A stretch of DNA of 64,000 nt from Ahaetulla prasina (Eukaryota > Chordata > Lepidosauria > Squamata > Colubridae): NCBI RefSeq assembly GCF_028640845.1, contig NC_080542.1, positions 135,836,580-135,900,579 of the forward strand, written 5' to 3'. Positions 42,220 through 54,224 of the stretch are shown piece after piece. The number at the start of each line of letters is the position of its first letter. Position 1 is the stretch's first letter. The notes under the pieces were generated by a model. It was not told the DNA's origin, did no database searches, and saw nothing but the letters and a program-made list of their open reading frames with translations. The position numbers were made by a program, and so were the translations under genes.

Positions 42220-43140
42220 GGATCTCTGGCAATTATTGTATGTCCAAGTCAACCCTACTCTGTAATCTGTATACAACTGTATTTCATTCCTTTTTGTCAG
42301 CTCCCATTTTGAAAACTTTTGCCTTATTTTGCAGTTTATAGAAAAGAAGTGTAGATGAGAAGCATTCTTATTAGGAGAGTCTTTGCGGGGTTGATGGATT
42401 TCTCATCCCATAATTGTTCACGGCTATTGCTGAAGTTTGTCTCTTCTTTTCCATGTATTGAGGTCATTGCTGGGCTGCCTGACAATTTCAAAATTCTTGC
42501 TTTAGTTGCATCATGTTCACTAAAAACAGCTCATTTTCAGCCAGATTAGTTCTAGTGTTTGATCAAGGCTTTGAATCAGACTTTAAAAATGTGAATGCTA
42601 TCAACAAAGCTAAAGAAAATACTAAGCCAAATTACGTGGATGGAACATTTGCCAGATACCCTGGCAAAAGCTGCAAGTATGCCTGTTTATTTATATCGGT
42701 AGTGATCATTTTCTTTTGCAACATGAAGCAGCAGCAGCAGCAGGAAATTGGATAAAATATTCTTGAGATCCACAGTTCCTGCAAGGGATGGATGCATTGT
42801 CTTCCAAGGTTGTTCAGGATCATTGTGTTAATTGAAAGGGACTTTGACACTGAATCAATTCCTTCTGTCTTTCACTTGGCTCAAAGTTCATTCAAATTTG
42901 AAGCTTGTTTGCTTTCCCCGAGAGTACTAATCCATTAAGTTGTCTTAGGTGTGATGAACTTGAAACAGTTTATTTGGATAGAAATTTGGTCACTTAGACT
43001 TTCTTCTTTTTTTAATCTGCGTTGACCACTTTTGAAGTGACATAGAAGATGGACCAGAAACATTTTGCATGGATTCAAATTTTGCTTTGCAATTTCTGGA
43101 TTAAGATTGGGGAGAGCTAATCAGTGTACTGACACTTCTA
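42220..43140. other. Intron 1, no gene seen
   Basis: AT-rich. Contains a five-unit CAG run at 42728-42742. No exon or named repeat. Confidence 0.4.
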
Positions 43141-43284
43141 TATTAATTTCCCAATCTTGACAACTTTAGGGTATGTTGACTTCAGTTCCCAGAATTCCCC
43201 AGCCAACATGGAGAATTGGCTGGCCAGGGAATTTTTGGAATTGAAGTCCACATATCTTAAAGTTGCCAAGGTTGGGGAACATTG
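43141..43284. mobile_element. Foldback hAT miniature element
   Basis: Arms ttcccaatcttgacaactttagg and cttaaagttgccaaggttggggaac pair across an interior with ttcccagaattccccagcc. The flanks suggest but do not prove a duplication (cttctata, gctctata). Confidence 0.65.
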
Positions 43285-43836
43285 CTCTATATCAAACTTT
43301 TTTCCTTCATTACCCAAAACATTTCCAGGTTCAGCAGTCCGTTTGTTTTGTGTTGTTTATGAAGGCAAGAGTTGAAAATCTGACTTCACATATGTAAGTG
43401 CTTGGAAATCACAGGAAATAATTGCACTATGGCCTTCCCAGCTATCGCAGGATATTCATTGTGAATTGTTAACCAGAAAGACTACAGAATGGTCTGTCTT
43501 TTATTCAGGTAACGTTTTGCATTAACTGCTTGATCCAAGCTCATCGTTTGCTCTGCAAAACCATGGATGGGTTTATAGGTTGTTACGCAAAGAAAAATCA
43601 CTTTTTACCCAATTTTGGTTATTTACCCAGTTTTAGGAAGCAGTGATTTATATCATGAGGTAGAAGTTGCTCAAAAGAACAGCAAACCATATATGTATGC
43701 GGCAAGCTGTTCTGGATTAATTTTTCTTTACCTGGGTCACTTAAAAAGTACTCTGTAATACAGGTGTTTTTTAAAAAAACAAACGTTTTTAAAACTCTCT
43801 CTCTCTCTCTCTCTCTGTATGTGTGTGTGTGTGTGT
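43285..43836. other. Intron 1, microsatellite at the right end
   Basis: No gene seen. (CT)n at 43794-43816 runs into (GT)n at 43821-43837. Confidence 0.5.
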
Positions 43837-43879
43837 ATAGGCAGTGACTTACAACCATTTGCTTAGTGACTATTGAAAT

Positions 43880-44083
43880 CAATCAGAATACAACTGGAAG
43901 GCACTTTGGAGGTCTTCTAGTCCAATCCCCTGCTCAAGCAGGTGACTCTGTATCATTTCAGACAAGTGACCGTCCAGTCTCTTGTCCGAAATGGCATAGG
44001 GTCTTCTCTATAAGAAACTGTCCAGTTGCTTCTTAAAAACCTCCAGTGATGAAGCACCTACAATCTCTGACAGCAAGTTGTAT
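43880..44083 (-). mobile_element. CR1 3' tail
   Basis: caatcagaatacaactggaaggcactttggaggtcttctagtccaatcccctgctcaagcagg, then ttgcttcttaaaaacctccagtgatgaagcacc: the CR1 3' UTR in reverse, cut short at the SINE. Confidence 0.75.
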
Positions 44084-44357
44084 AAGCATTTATTTTATTT
44101 ATTTATTTATTTACATTTATATCCCGCCCTTCTCCGAAGACTCAGGGCGGCTTACAGTGTATAAGGCAATAGTCTCATTCTATTTGTATATTTACAAAGT
44201 CAACTTATTGCCCCCCCAACAATCTGGGTCCTCATTTTACCTACCTTATAAAGGATGGAAGGCTGAGTCAACCTTGGGCCGGGCTTGAACCTGCAGTAAT
44301 TGCAGGCTGCTGTGTTCTAATAATAGGCTTCTTACCAGCCTGAGCTATCACAGCCCC
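44084..44357 (-). mobile_element. tRNA-derived SINE with a CR1/L2-LINE-type tail
   Basis: Minus-strand reading: tRNA-like head ggggctgtgatagctcaggc, a body with ggttcaagcccggcccaaggttgactcagcc, and the tail ccgccctgagtcttcggagaagggcgggatataaat followed by (AAAT)n. A short aagca occurs on both sides. The tail closely matches the 3' end of the LINE copies at 36523 and 40551. Confidence 0.8.
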
Positions 44358-44714
44358 AAGCAAAGTTGTAACGCCACTGAAAAAAATGACTTACAACCGA
44401 TCCTCGCATTACGACTGCCACAGAATCCTCTGGGTCCCATGATCAAAATTTGTGCCTTGGTAATCGGCATGTATATAAGACATTTGCAATATACCAGGCT
44501 ATGTGATTGCCATTTGAGATCTTCCCAGCAGCTTTTGGCAGAGCTAATGGGGAAAACCAGATTTGCTGAATGACCACATGATTCACTTAACAGCTACAGT
44601 GATTCACTTATCAACCATTGCAAAAAAAAGGTTGTAAAATTAGACACAATTCACTTAACAACCATCTTGCTTGGCAACAGAAATTCTGCTCCCAATTGTG
44701 TTAGTAAGTGAAGG

Positions 44715-47700
44715 ATTTTTTCCCATGTGAAATCCTTGGTGTTTAGAAAACAAATGACAGTTATAATGATTAGATTTTTAATCATACCGATCATTAATCT
44801 TGATTAATTTTGGCATTTGTGAAAATATTTATGGTATAACCAGTATGTATCAGAATTTAAAGTCAGAAAAATGGTATATTGCATCTTTCTTCACATTGAT
44901 GGGATTCATTGATTCTGAGATACACTCAAATCCACTCAAAGTGGGCGCACAGGTGTATTATGCTTGGTCCATTCTTGCTTTTTTCCGTATCTCATAATAC
45001 AGTTTAGGAACGTATCTAATGATTAGCAAACCTGGTTTCAGTGAAATGGACCTGCTTTTTCTTGTCTGGCCATCAACTCTTAAAGCATCTGTGCTTTCAG
45101 AAATTTTACCTCAATATTACTGATCATTAATGAGCATTGACCATGCTTGGCATCAGATACTAACATTCTTAGGTATCTGTGGTCCAAGAATCACTGATCT
45201 GTCCTCTTCTTTTTTACATTAAAGTTTGATTCTCAGAATCGCCCTTTTAATTTTCCCAGCTCTCTGGAGAGACACTAGATCATATTTTATGGGACACAAT
45301 AGAATATTAACTGGCAACTTCTAGCTATGCTGCTGCCAATACCACTGCTAAGTAAGCACAAGGGTGAAATCCACGGGCAATTTGTCCATGATTACAACGC
45401 ATTGCACCATTCTTGACATTAGCATTGGTGTCTTCTCCCTAGCTACAGTTCAGTACCATTTTATTTTCTTCAGAATAAAGATATAGTTTCATACTTTATG
45501 TTATCTCAAATCTTAGTGCATCTTTTAATCTGAAAGTGTGAGATGGCAATATATAACTATTAATTCTAATTCAGTACACTTGGGTAGACTATGAAGAGAC
45601 CTGGTTGATGTTATTCTGATAAAAATAGGTGCAGTATAGTAACAGATAAATGCATTTAATTAAGATTGCTAATTGGTGCGGTCTCACTTCCTTTAATATA
45701 TGTCAGAAACATTTATTCTAAGCAGTTACTTTAAATTATTTCTCAAATGTTAATTTGGATTTGAATGTAACTTTTGGGCTTGTTCATAGAGTTAAATCAT
45801 GGGAAAAGTTGATATAATGCCATCTGGTGTTAATGTAGCAATGGCTTACTATTGTGGGATAGAAGCCCACACAAATCTTTGCAGTTCATCTTAGAATATG
45901 TTTTACATTTCATTGGGACTACAGCTGACCAGAAGTGGTTGCATATCCTGTCAAGATGTCCCACATTTTGCTAATGGCTTGGGGGCCCAGAAGCTGAAAC
46001 ATCAGAGGAGAAAAAGTCACATACACACACATGTGACAAGAATCAGTTAACACAGAATTTGTCCAATGGTTTGCACTTGAGGTTAAATACAAATACATAC
46101 AATACAAATACATACAAATACATTTGGGATGGAATCTTCTATATGTATTTGGCTAATAAATGCTGCAGAATTAAAACTCCCGGCATTTTTGGTGATGATG
46201 GATGATGAAAACAACAAACAAACAAAATTGGTAGTTGTAATTGGGTAGCATCTGAAATGCCGCGGTTTATGTGATGTTGGTGTTCTCACATGCATATTTT
46301 GGCCACGTTCATCAGCAATTGTGCACCCAGTTGGATATTCTAGAATTCATCATAAAGCTGTCTCCAGCTTGAATGGCTTCCAGACAAGCAATTCCATTAG
46401 CAGTTCCTCTCAAAAGGCATTGCACAACTGTTCCATCTCTCTTTCTCTTTTTATTTATTTACAGCTAGCAAAAAGCAAATAATGGGGAAGCTTAGGAGGT
46501 TTACAAAGGAAAGATGTTTTCTGGACCTCCATAAACATCCTGTCTGTGAGAGCAGTGCATAATAAAAGATAGATCTGAAGACTCCTTCTCTTTCCCCTGC
46601 TGCTTGCAGAGTTCTCAGTTGGAGTTGGGAAGGGAGGGTACCCCCCTCCAGCTACTGAATGATTTCAGGAAATAATAAATTGCTCCATAAATCCTAATAC
46701 TCTGTGAAGACCATCACTCTGTGGGTTATTGGCAAATTCCCCAACTCAGAAAGGTTAAATCTGTTTTGCAAGAGAAAACAAAAATCTGTTGGGATAGACT
46801 TGGAGAAGAAGTATCCATGTTTTTAACTAGCTAAATTTTAGTACAGGGGTGAGTTGACTACAAGATGCAAATAGCCAGTGAGACCATGTTTTTCAACCTC
46901 TCTCCTGCCCACCATTGTTGTGATCATAATGTCGTATGGTTCAGATATGGCAGCTAATACTGTATTACTTCTCTGTCATTGGAAATGTTAGCAGTTGTTT
47001 TAAAAGAACGGTATCATTATATCAAGTCATGTGCTTCCAGCAACATGTTTTTTAATTTTAAGCACAGGCAAACAACAGTGATGGTTTGTCTGGTGGATTA
47101 ATTGAGATTCTCTCTAAATAATTGACAAATGTAAAAAGCAAGAGTGCAAATGAAATATAAGAGGAACAAATAAAGTAAGCAAGAGCCACAAATGAAATAT
47201 AAGAGGAACAAATAAAGTAGTTGAGAACATGTTTAAAATAACCAACCTCTGTTCCCCTAAGAAACATCTCATATCCATTTTCATTCTGGCACACTGCTTA
47301 TTTTTGGCTTAAAAACACATATTCCCATTTTTGTTAAAGTGGCTTTGAAAATTCCCTCCCTTTGGCATTTATAAGAATAACATTACAAAATTTTAAAATA
47401 ATGTCTGTTGAAATACACGTTTGAGAGTCTAAATCCTCCTGAAAAGTAAAATAGTATCTGTCTTTTGTGAAGAGTGAAATGAAACTCACCGATAACTTCT
47501 GATCCTAATTTTTACTTGTGAAAATGCAGACAGGTTTATTGGTATCAAAGTACATGGAAAGATGTTCAGCTTGTATGAAATCTGCAGTTTTGTTGCTAAG
47601 GCGATTTTTGTCTTGCAAAGGAATGTTAATTTGCAACGGACAATGGATCGTTCTGTATAATATATGAAATGTTCCATTGTTTAGCAGCCTGCATACCATC

Positions 47701-50067
47701 AAATGGGAGGCATGTGTAGCTATGGTGCCTTAAGTGCTGCTTCTCTGTTTCTTCTGCAGCTGAGCTGAACATTTCTGAAAGATATTTTTCTGAGAATATT
47801 TCTTGAGATTTTCCCTTTTCTGCAAAGTGGCTGCATGTTCCCTTTCTTTTTATAAAGGGAACAGTGGTTAGAAGACAGTGTTCTTCTATCCCCTATTTGA
47901 TTGGATTTCTGATCTAAATCCAATTTAAAGATAAAGGAAAAGCCCAGACCTTGATCTTGTCTATAAAATGATCCCTTAGCATTTGGAGAAGAAGTAAACT
48001 GTTCATATGATCAGAGAACTTTCTACTAGAATGAGAAGTAATGTATTTTTTTAAATTTTTCATTTAGTTCTTAGACCTGGCATTTATGAATTTACTAGAA
48101 TATGCAGACTTTATTGTGATATATTGACTTTGTAAAACTCTTTTGCTCTGCCTTGCAGGTTCTAATAGCATAGGGTTTTTTTTAAAAAATGATTGATTGA
48201 TTTTTGTGGTGGCTGCTAAGATAAAAGCTTTATGGGAGATGCAGAATGGCTGGGAGCTTAATGTTAAAAGAGAAATTCACAGCTTTTCTTGAGTGTTCTA
48301 ATCTTGGATTCCGTTTAAAAATATTAAAATATTTTATTTACCAAATCTCCCTTTTATGGCCTTATGGGAGAGAGAAGACTTTGGCATTTCTGGTTTAGCA
48401 AGTGTTACAGTGAAACTCAGGTTGGGTAGAAAGGCACTGAACATTTTTTGGCTGTTATACTATGCATATAATGCTAACTCTGCCCATATGTAATAGTGCA
48501 TGTGTATATCATTATACAATTAAAAAATTGTATAACACTAAAAAGATGAAGAACTTCAGTAAAGAAATGGTAGATATAAATTAAATATTAAAGCTCTCAT
48601 TTGAACTTTTCTATCTGAATGAATCATAATGATTTGTATTAGGTAGTGAAGAAATATTTGGCACTATTTTATTAAAAAAAGGCCTACACATGTTAAATAC
48701 ATGCAAAAATCAGGAATAAAATCAAGTTCAGCAAATTGAAATCAATTTGTTATTTTGCTGCAGTGTTTCTCTTTTTGAAAGCAATTTTATACATTTTATG
48801 GATTTATGCAATATGCTGCATACAGGTCATACTATAGAAATCTAAAAAAATATCGAACAATAGTATATATCTCTAATTACAGAATGCAAAAAAAAAATAT
48901 CACATGACCAGCCAACAAAACGAATAAATCAATTTAAAACCATTGCAGAATGAAGGATAATTTTTCTTCGAGGCTTATAAAATCTATTTCATTTGTTTTC
49001 TCATTGCCGCATACTTCTAATAATCTATTTAGTTTTTTAAGTAAATGCAAAAACCATTGTCAGTATATTTATATTTGTTGATTATGTGTCTTATTATGTT
49101 ACAATATTCCGAATTTAGAAAGTTGTGGCTCTGAACATTTGGTAAGAAAGATGCTCCCTATTGGATTTTGTTGTCTTTTAATAATATAAATATTTTTCTC
49201 TCCATTTGGAACACCCCAAATGTAATACAAAACACAGTGAGAAGGCAGAAATTTACTTCATTACTCTTTGTCTGAGTAACTACTCTTGTTAACTATTGTC
49301 ATTGTTTGATAATCGTTAACAGGAAAACAGTTTGAACATATATTAAGGCATGAGGTTCTTAGTGAGGATATTCTAGAAGCTGAAAAGATTCAAAGCAGAA
49401 ACATATGGTATATAAGGGCATCTGGTACAGATTTGACAAACGAAAAAAATCCTGCCCCTCTCTTTAAAAACACATTTCTAGCCTTTGGAATTGTAACTAA
49501 TTACAACTAACAGTTGCTTAGGATTGTATTTTTTCTCTCTCTTTTGTATCTTCAAATGGCGTTTTAGCCATAACTGCATTATTTATGAGCCAATTTGACT
49601 GCTTCCTTTTTTAACCAGAGGAGGTCTGTAATGACTGAGCACAGGTAAGAATTTTTATTAAGGCTTATAAGAACCCCTCTTTAAGGAAGATGGATGGTTT
49701 AGAAATATGAAAATATAAATAAATAAATTTGTGTCAAGAAGAGCAGCAAAAAGTACTAATTTTCCATTCTTATTGTAGTGCTGGACAATGGTACCATTTA
49801 GGGTGACCCAGTCAGTCCTATTGAGTAAACAAATACTGAAGGAATCTTTGCAGAATTGCTATGAAGATTGTTCTAGGCATATGTAGTGTCTCAGAGCTGC
49901 TTGAAATTGGACTCTGGCCGGGCAAGTCCTGTGAAATTGACTTGAAGCGCAGGCTGGCTCTATTAATCTGAGAAAATTTTTTGAAACTCTTGGCCCTGAA
50001 AAAACAAGTGGACAGAGATTTTGGAGCTTTGAATTCTTTCATATGTAGTTCCATATCCATCATGATC
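44715..50067. other. Intron 1, long transposon-poor stretch
   Basis: 5.3 kb of AT-rich sequence with no recognised gene, exon, RNA or young repeat, apart from an (ATACAA)-type run at 46086-46124 and a short tandem duplication at 47137-47219. It is the longest stretch in the window free of obvious insertions. Confidence 0.5.
47137..47219. repeat. Two-copy tandem duplication, 41-42 bp unit
   Basis: agcaagagtgcaaatgaaat... and agcaagagccacaaatgaaat... repeat back to back, differing at two or three sites. Confidence 0.85.
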
Positions 50068-50075
50068 AGTTAAGG

Positions 50076-50427
50076 CAGGGGTGTCAAACTTGATTTCATT
50101 GAGGAATGCATCAAGGTTGTGCTTGACCTTTGGAGACTCAGGTGGGCATGGCGAGCTTGACTTCACTCGTGTTGGGAGCGCCTGTGGTGGCCCTTCTGCC
50201 AGAAAAAATGGGCTCCTGATCTCCATTTTGGTTGTGACAGCCTCCTGCAACTGTCTGCCAGTGAGAATGGAGCTCAAGAGGGCTACATGCAGCCCTTCCT
50301 AACTCCATTTTCATTGTCAGAGGCACCTTGGGCCAGTCATTTGCTGTTTCTAGGGCAGCCCCACAGGCCAAATCTAAGCACCCCATTGGCCAAATCCTGC
50401 TCCCGTGCCTTGAGTTTGATACCCCTG
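50076..50427. mobile_element. hAT miniature element, 352 bp
   Basis: Ends caggggtgtcaaacttgatt and ccttgagtttgatacccctg; flanks agttaagg and agttaaga match at 7 of 8. A truncated relative lies at 458-632. Confidence 0.85.
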
Positions 50428-50439
50428 AGTTAAGACATT

Positions 50440-51000
50440 TGGGAAGAGGACATGTAACTGGGTCTAAGTGATGGTAAATACTTCTTTGAGGGAGGGTGTA
50501 GTTTCCACCAGATTAGAAAGAAGTGGTGACTTGTCCTCTCCTCAAGAAACTGTTGTTAGATCTGATAGAACTGGAAACTTTTTGTTGGTTTTCAACCTTC
50601 TTTTAGGTGGTGGGGTTGTGGTTCCAAAATGTTCTGATGGAAAGAGATTATTTAAACATTGTTTAGGCCAGTTTTAGGATAGCTTATAATAATGAGAGAA
50701 TATTGGTTACATTTCTTGATACTCACAATGGGGTGTGTACTCATTCTGATCATCTTTGATTTTCAGAGACCTTCAGTACCATTGATTGTGGTATTATCAG
50801 TTTAGAAGGGAGCAGGAAGCACAATTTTGAAATAGTTCTCCTCTGGTTTCAGTATATATTGGCAGGAGAAATCCAATCCTACATCATTGCATTGCAGTAT
50901 GCTTCAGGACTTGGCTGTCTCTATGCTCCTGTTCAACATGAAGTCATTGAATAAAGCTATAGAGTGAGGTCTTTCATGGCACATGGTTAAGTCTTCTCAA
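50440..51000 (+). mobile_element. Old CR1/L2-clade LINE fragment
   Basis: Across three frames the plus strand keeps pieces of the reverse-transcriptase order: REGVVSTRL and ETVVRS (compare EGVFPATLKEAVVRP), a FRDLQYH/TIDCGIIS-like stretch near 50765-50800 (compare AFDTIDHGIL) and CSCSTS/APVQHE near 50930. Much more diverged than the copies at 32-36 kb; assignment rests on the order of weak matches. Confidence 0.45.
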
Positions 51001-51985
51001 TGAGTTATATCCATTTGTACATCTTTGCTTCGGGCTGTGTGTACCCTTCTTATGAGTGTGCAGTGCACACAAGATACGTTGAAAAGATAAAGGGCTTCAG
51101 TCATCTAGTTTCTCCTGCCATTTTCATGGTCCACCACTCACCATCATAGTCATTCCTTATAAATATTGCATGATGCAATTCTCTTCTTCTGTTTTTATGC
51201 AGACTTTCTTTTCTGAGTGAAAATATAATGGCATTCTTTGGTAAGAAGCGGCTATTTAATTATTACTGCCAAATCTTTGTAATCTGCTTAGAGACGGAAG
51301 TTAAGCATTAATGAAAGTAATGGCAGGAAATTGAAAAAGCAGTTTAATAGGTGAAAGACTCCCACACACACACCAGACAACACATGGTTTCCTGTTTAAA
51401 TGGGAAGTGGAAGGGAAAATCTAAAAGATATTTGCCATCCCCTACAACCAGAACAGAAATAGCAGGATTTTGTATAAAACTTCATGCCATTGGTAAGTTT
51501 GCAGTCGTGAAGGAAATCAAATCATTTTATTTAATTATGTATTGTGTTGTATTCTATTTAATGCATTGCATTGTTTTAACTTTGCTGCCCATCTCGGGGT
51601 AACTCTGGGCAGCTTACACTATTAAAAGCTGTAATACATAAATATTTCTAAAAGCAATAAAATATAGTTACAATCAGATAAATTTTCATATTGTCATGAT
51701 CACGTATTGATATAACTTGGGAATAATTACATCTACAATTAATATTTCCGATCATAACAATATGAAAAGGATTTAAGAATGAATGTTCGTGCAAGGGAAA
51801 TGGTTAATATCAAAAAGTATATCTTGAGTTTAGATCACTCATGCTCAGAATTCTTGAAATTGTAGTCAAAAAATTTATGGAATCTTGTCCAGGCAGCCTG
51901 GTTCCGTCAATAAAATATGAGTTGTGTTTCTTGGTAGTAGTGGTGATGGTTAGTATTCTTTAAGGAAATATATTTTGCAGTAAGT
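51001..51985. other. Intron 1, LINE tail fragment only
   Basis: About 51580-51625 (ttgctgcccatctcggggtaactctgggcagcttac) is the reverse of a CR1/L2-type 3' tail. The rest shows nothing recognisable. Confidence 0.4.
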
Positions 51986-52175
51986 AGAATAGAATAGAAT
52001 AGAATAGAATAGAATAGAATAGAATAGAATAGAATAGAATTTTTATTGGCTAAGTGTGATTGGACACACAAGGAATTTGTCTTGGTGCATATGCTCTCAG
52101 TGTACATAAAAGAAAAGAAACCTTCATCAAGGTACAACACTGACAGCATTTAATGATAGTCATAGGCTACAAATA
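51984..52175 (-). mobile_element. Snake LINE 3' end with (AGAAT)n tail
   Basis: (AGAAT)n at 51984-52040 followed by the reverse of the shared 3' UTR (ttggctaagtgtgattggacacacaagg...catcaaggtacaac). Only about 130 bp of the LINE remains. Confidence 0.85.
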
Positions 52176-53059
52176 AGCAATCAGGAAACTTACATATTTT
52201 AAATCTGTCATGTATTTAATTGTCATGTTATCAGGCAAATTGTCTTGATGTCCATGTCTCTTTCTTAATCCTCTCTCAGCTGCAGTTGGGTCACAGTGTT
52301 CTATGTGATTTCCTTGTAATAGGTATGACTTTCTTTGGAGTATCTTGCTCAACAAACAAAGGAGTTACTCTGTGTACACCACATTACTCACATTGCCTTA
52401 TCTATTTCCATGTGGCCCTTTCACAAGCTCAGTAGAGGGGTTTCTTAGTTGGGACACTGGATGCAATAAGGAATCCGCATGGCAACTAGGCTGACCCAGC
52501 AAGAACCAGTGACTCAGTAAGGAAAAAGAGGAACAAATAAACCATGTTGCAGATTAGCTAACCCTTAAAAAATGTGCAAAAAACATTAATAGTCGATACC
52601 GTATAAAATTAAAAAAATAACAACCCCAAGGCAAAAACTGCAGGTGTGCAAAATCCTTTATGCTTATACCATTGTTTGGTCGTATTATTAATCACAGATT
52701 TGTCAAATGAAAAATAATGAGACAACAGATGACAAGAGCCACCTGAACTAGGTAAAAACATTTGATGATGGGACAAATTCCATTTTGTAACGATTTCTGG
52801 AACGTGTATGCAAGGCTTTTTTTCAGCTTGCTTTATTTAAAAATTATGTACAGCTGCTTATCTCACTACCATGACTCTGAATGGCTAATTTGTTTATTTA
52901 TCAAATTTATTTGCCATTCATCTTGCAGTTCAGACAACTCTGATTCTCTAATACGGTTATTAGGGTGTCTAAAACATAGCAATCCCAAACTATTTAGAAA
53001 AGATATAATAGCAATCAATTTACAGAGCTCTGGAGTTTCAAATAAAATTTTGCACACTG
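52176..53059. other. Intron 1, no gene seen
   Basis: AT-rich, no recognised feature. Confidence 0.4.
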
Positions 53060-53327
53060 GCGGATAAGTAACGGTAACTCAATTATCATCCCTGGATGTA
53101 ATTTTTGAGACAAAAACCATGTCATTAATGTCTAATTGATACCAGCAAATTTCACCCAACTCTGGGGGAATGCAACTCCATTCAAAGTTAAAGTTAGGAA
53201 ATCGCCTTGGCAGGAAGGCTTAGAAACCTATAGCCAATCAAAGCTTGTTCTTCCCCAGATAGACTTCCAGAGTCTATGGACACTGAGAAAGAACCTTGAC
53301 AGCATCACTTGGGTGAACTGTAGCAGT

Positions 53328-53376
53328 AATGTACAATTCAGTATCATCAGCTTATGATGATACTGAATTGTACATT
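53328..53376. repeat. Perfect 22-bp hairpin in the LINE catalytic motif
   Basis: Arms 53328-53349 and 53355-53376 are exact reverse complements with loop gctta. On the minus strand the left arm encodes the end of the ADDTELYI catalytic motif; the right arm repeats it inverted. Confidence 0.9.
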
Positions 53377-53924
53377 CCCTCACCCCTTGTTTGCAAATGA
53401 CCTCAGCCAGTGACTTGACATTGATGTTAAACAGGAAGGGGAGAGAGTAGAATCCAGATATATCCTGAAAAAAAGTATCTTGTCATGCCCAAAAGTCACA
53501 AGTGATGTATGGTGATTCTTCCATCCGTTCTTTATTGTTTCCCCAGCTGTAAGACAGGATTTTGCCAAACTGAAACATCCTACTGCATCTGCACCTATCA
53601 TATACCTGAGAACTATTAGGGAGGGTCTGTCTTCACCCTCTTTCTCACACACAAAATATCACAATTGAGTTGTTTCTTCTTTCTTTGGAATGTACCCCAT
53701 CCTTCCTGGGAATCCATCCTGCTACATTCCACCACATATCTAGAGCTAGATGTCTAGAGGAAGGAGAAGAATATAGAGGTGAAATCCAAAAATTTTCCCT
53801 ACCGGTTCTGTGGGCATAGCTTAATTGGTGGGCAGGGCTCGGTCAGATGACTGGGTGGGCGTGGCCAATAACAATAAATAATAAAAATAATAAACAAAGT
53901 ATACAAAACAATAAGAGGTACCAA

Positions 53925-54112
53925 AAACCAAGTTTCACACTTTACACACACACAACACAACACAACACAACTGATGCACACACAATGTAAAAGCAGCTGC
54001 ACTTCACCCAAAATGGCCCCTGCAACAAGCAGAAACCTCACACAGCCACAAAAAGCTCAAAAACCAACTTTCACACCTTATACACACACAACACAACACA
54101 GCTGACTCACAC
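53925..54112. repeat. Imperfect tandem repeat, about 125-bp unit, CA-rich
   Basis: aaaaccaagtttcacactttacacacacacaacac... recurs as aaaaaccaactttcacaccttatacacacacaacac... within the left half of the hAT element. Confidence 0.65.
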
Positions 54113-54224
54113 ACATACACACACACACACCGAGGAGATGGATTGTAGGCAGGCAGATTCAGTTGCTTGCTGATGCAACTGATTGCAGCAGCCGAAGGAC
54201 AGCATGGCTTTGCAAGCCCAAAAG

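Larger units (their letters stand above)
43838..44714. mobile_element. Tigger/mariner-like element split by CR1 and a SINE
   Basis: Left piece taggcagtgacttacaaccatttgcttagtgactattgaaat (43838-43879). Right piece from gttgtaacgccactgaaaaaaatgac (44364) to cccaattgtgttagtaagtgaagga (44714). Together they form one family copy with about 480 bp of later insertion. Confidence 0.65.

Noticed and set aside
53328..53376. Candidate microRNA hairpin.
   Set aside because: The loop is 5 nt and the stem only 22 bp, too compact for a precursor, and the sequence is explained by a LINE catalytic motif and its inverted copy.
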